Shown here: in pieces, positions 61,047 to 64,000 of the stretch
Layout of the letters: each line of letters starts with the position of its first letter
Position numbering within the stretch: the stretch's first letter is position 1
DNA from: Cyanoderma ruficeps
Lineage: Eukaryota > Chordata > Aves > Passeriformes > Timaliidae
DNA: 64,000 nt
Assembly: GCA_008694505.1 (NCBI GenBank)
Contig: VZDJ01000090.1
Span: forward strand, 11,171,646-11,235,645
Reading direction: 5' to 3'
Translations under genes and position numbers: made by a program
Notes under the pieces: generated by a model
What the model saw: only the letters and a program-made list of their open reading frames with translations
Database searches by the model: none
What the model was told of the DNA's origin: nothing

Positions 61047-63548
61047 ACATGTACTAGATCCTTCGACAAGTGTCATGTTTCCTTGACTCCATACTGAATT
61101 AAGACCTCACTTTGCAGTGTGCCTTTGGAGGTGTTCTTCATTCAATAGCAAAGCAATGCCAGAAACCCAGCTGGATGGGTGGGGTTCATTTTCTGTGGTG
61201 CTGTAATAACAGGGATACTAATAAGACTCAGAACCCTTATTAGCTGCAAAGAAACATCATATACTTGTCCTCTCTTAGAGAAACACCAAATATTACGAGG
61301 TCTTATCTTAACTGTTTTATCTTATCTTAATCCTCATGTGAAAAACTGTGTTTCTACACCTCCTGGCTAATTCTTACACAGTGTGCATGCCCAGCCTGTT
61401 ACTCAGCAGTTCAGAGGTTGATATCCATTCTTTTCTGATCTAGTCCATTTTTATTACTGTTTCTCATCTCAATTCTATCAGCAACCTTGGATTTGTTCCT
61501 CCTTAATCCACTTTGATGTAAGAGGAGTCACTAACTGACTCACTGGCTAGCAACCACCATCAGATAAGGTCCCTTTTTCAGGGCAGCTGTTTCCAGCTCT
61601 CTGTAGTAGAAGTATCTGTAGAGCTAGTCCAGAGCCATTTATGAACTGTGCTTTCCAAATATTTGCACGTTCTCTACATATGCATGGGTTTTTTTAATTA
61701 CATTTTACTTTGGCTACTACACATCTTAATAATCAGTATCCTCTAATGTAAAGTATAGTAATATTGCCAACAGTAAAAATGAGCTGTGCTTACTAAAATG
61801 GGCTCAAAAGTTTGAAATACTGAGCTGAGAACTCCTCCGAAGCAGTTACAAAGTGCTACAACAGAACAGCAGGGAGGGGAGAATAGTCTCAGCTTGCCTG
61901 AAGTGAGTTTGAACCTACCTTGTGACCTGACCCCTCAGAGGTTGATCTCAACCCTCATGCATCAGAGATGCTAACGTGAGCTGCTCACAGCTGAGCAGAC
62001 TCAGTCTACCCTAAATGGGGACATCCTGCTATTTTATGATGTGTCCACTGGGCTGGCAACAGAAAAACAACCTAAAAGGAGGGTGGTAGCTCTGGATAAG
62101 GTGGGAATTCTACAGTGGAGGGAGGGGTTCTAAGGGGAAAGACACACCACACAGGGGAGTCAGGAGTAGAAGGTTGTAAAGCAGCCCATATTTTGCTTAC
62201 AAATCTCTAATGCAATAGGTATTTCAGAAAAAAAATTGTATAAATGCAATGTATTGTCAGGTTTCATCTAGTGTTACTTAATTTCTCATTTTTCTGGTGT
62301 TTATTTTGTAAAAGGTAGTAGATGTGCTCAGTATGCAAACAATAATTAATGCTTACTTATCATTTCCAGAGACTTGCTGTTGGTATCCAAGAGCACATCC
62401 TGTTCCATCAGTCTATCAACTGTATGGAGTACTAAAGACTTCCATATAGAAAGCTTGCTTGTCCAAGCAAATAACACTTAGCTGTTTAACACTTGCTGTG
62501 GAAGATGTTGAGCTTGCTAGTTCTTTCATCAGGCTCAAGAGAGATCTAAAATCCAGCCTAACATAGGTCAAACACTTGCAAAATGATCTCTTAAACCAGT
62601 GGTATGGATGCAGTTTCCTGTGGATCTGTTGGTGAGACTTCTGCAAAGAAATCAGAAAAATGGCACTCCTCACTTTTCCTTCTCTTGGACTGCGAAGTAT
62701 GTACATGCTTACAGCTGATGTCTTCTTTGAGATGCTTAGATAAGAATTAACAAAACCATCCATGACAGGAGTTTCTACATGTTGTGCAGAAAAACCATAC
62801 TCCCACATGTAAGATGTGTATCACTTCTGGAGGTGATGAGGGGGTTTATACTTGAGCTTTGAACCCAAGTATGGGAATTATGTTTGGGTGTGTCAGTGAT
62901 GATGTATGTCATCACAAAGGATTTTGAACATGAATTACATCAGTGGCAAATGTAAACAAATCTTTCAAAATGGTAAATGGAGATCAATGCACAAAGAAAT
63001 ATTTCCATGCACCTTAGATGAATAGAAATCCAAGTCTGGAGTTATAAATAAAGTTCTGTATCCGTTGCAATCTGAAGTAGATTTTGAACAGAATCCAAAT
63101 CTGAAAGTTTCATCTTGCCCTTCCCCACATCTGCTTTTATATCTGAAATTCTGCGAAGTCAAAAAGTTGACAATAGCATTGTTGAACCCAAAACTATTCC
63201 CTGTAGAGGCTTCAGAGTTGATCTCCTTACCCCGGAATGACAGATATATAAATGCTGACTCTGTGTGCAGAAATACCACCAGGGATGGGAATAAATGGTA
63301 TTGCTTCTATCAGCCAGAGGGCTCATTTGAACTGATCATGGCATTACAGAATTTTCTCAAATTTAGTCTTCAGAAGCTGTAAAGTGAAATAATCATCTTG
63401 CATGAATCAGGTATATGGCTTGGTAACGACTTAAAAGCTGAGCTTTGTACCTAGACAATAAGTCTTTTGTTAAGAAGTTAACAAGTTTCAGTTCAGCAAA
63501 GCAAAACAGGTATGAGTGAAAACACATGAATTGGACCCTTAACAGCCT
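61047..63548. other. AT-rich sequence, no gene seen
   Basis: No gene was recognised. There is a direct duplication of TCTTATCTTAA at 61301-61330. A 130-codon minus frame at 62416-62808 is Ser-rich without recognisable domains. Short 7-bp inverted repeats near 62850 and 62900 are within chance. Confidence 0.5.
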
Positions 63549-64000
63549 TGTGACAGGGCAGGACCTGTAAGTCTCCACAGGCCAAGTTGATGCCTTGAGA
63601 GGCTACCTAGAGCAGAGGCTAAACAAAGTTAAAGGAATAAAGTAGATATTTATTAAAAAGGCCTTCAAAGAATACACCTTGGGCAGTACAAGAGCCTGGC
63701 CAAGGCTACACCCAAGATGGACAATGGGTCACATGTTTTCACAATTCTATAAGTTTTGGTCCATTTGCATATTAGGGTTAATGGTCCAATTATAGCTTCA
63801 GGTTATGAAGTCCTACCGTGCCAGATTGCTCTCCTCAATTCACTGTTGTTTATACTTTCTGGACCTGAAGCTGCAATGGTATCCTTGGTTCTCGGGCTGG
63901 GAAAGGACTGTTTTGTCTAACTAAACTATGAGGAGAACTTGCTAACACTTTATATGAAGTTCAGAGTTATATAGTAATGCAATACAGAATCCGGATACTA
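63549..64000 (-). mobile_element. Passerine-type endogenous retrovirus LTR, minus strand, cut by window edge
   Basis: The element runs right to left and its 3' end lies at 63549, where the plus strand begins TGTGACAGGGCAGG, so the LTR ends in CA. On the minus strand a polyadenylation signal AATAAA lies at 63649-63654 and a TATA-like CTTATA at 63749-63754. Blocks such as GTAGATATTTATTAAAAAGG (63642), CACCTTGGGCAGTACAAGAG (63677), GGTCCATTTGCATATTAGGG (63758) and TTAATGGTCCAATTATAGC (63778) match my memory of an abundant passerine LTR; I do not assign the class. The sequence left of 63549 shows no primer-binding site or retroviral coding, so this is either a solo LTR or the 3' LTR of a provirus whose body should then lie to the right. 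Confidence 0.75.

Noticed and set aside
62416..62808. 130-codon minus-strand open frame
   Set aside because: Ser-rich, no motif, no splice or promoter context; within the range of chance frames for a window of this size.
63773..63781. TTAGGGTTA resembling telomere repeat (also near 17415)
   Set aside because: Only single units occur, so they are not an interstitial telomeric array.
1..64000. CRISPR arrays, insertion sequences, operons, riboswitches, bacterial origins
   Set aside because: No regularly spaced repeats or prokaryotic coding density are visible, and the repeat families show a bird genome.

Overview
The window looks like a vertebrate, and specifically a bird, intergenic or intronic gene desert, most likely from a passerine. 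The evidence is two chicken-repeat-1 (CR1) LINE 3' ends and two long terminal repeats (LTRs) that I recognise from memory as passerine endogenous-retrovirus families. The base composition is AT-rich and every open reading frame is short. Two runs of N mark assembly gaps. Nothing is prokaryotic: there are no operons, ribosome-binding sites, tRNA or intact rRNA genes, insertion sequences or CRISPR arrays. I find no protein-coding gene that I can support.

Layout: a CR1 3' end is cut by the left edge (1-288). AT-rich unique sequence follows, broken by a perfect 15-bp hairpin that abuts an A/C-only tract with a 5-N gap (4966-5106). A passerine-type LTR lies at about 9700-10864, and a second, longer CR1 tail at about 12979-13824; both are on the plus strand. 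From there to about 63.5 kb the sequence is almost entirely unannotatable single-copy DNA. It is punctuated by short perfect or near-perfect inverted repeats, a TA microsatellite with a 19-N gap (31281-31340), small tandem duplications and a probable 5S-rRNA-derived relic near 61.0 kb. A minus-strand LTR starts at 63549 and runs off the right edge.

The most unusual signal is a set of hairpins. The clearest is a perfect 29-bp inverted repeat with a 7-nt loop at 26857-26921. Others are at 4966-5003, 53350-53392, 51330-51377 and 42366-42404. The longest perfect ones cannot be chance in 64 kb. They fit fold-back template switching during replication, and the 29-bp one has the size of a pre-miRNA or shRNA stem.

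Several splice-flanked open segments are recorded as low-confidence exon candidates, the best at 55047-55150. A promoter-like stack (inverted CCAAT, CACGTG E-box, TATAAAAGG) at 23232-23279 is also recorded. Decoys of these kinds are common in vertebrate DNA and none is asserted to be real. There is no set of genes here whose joint function can be described.
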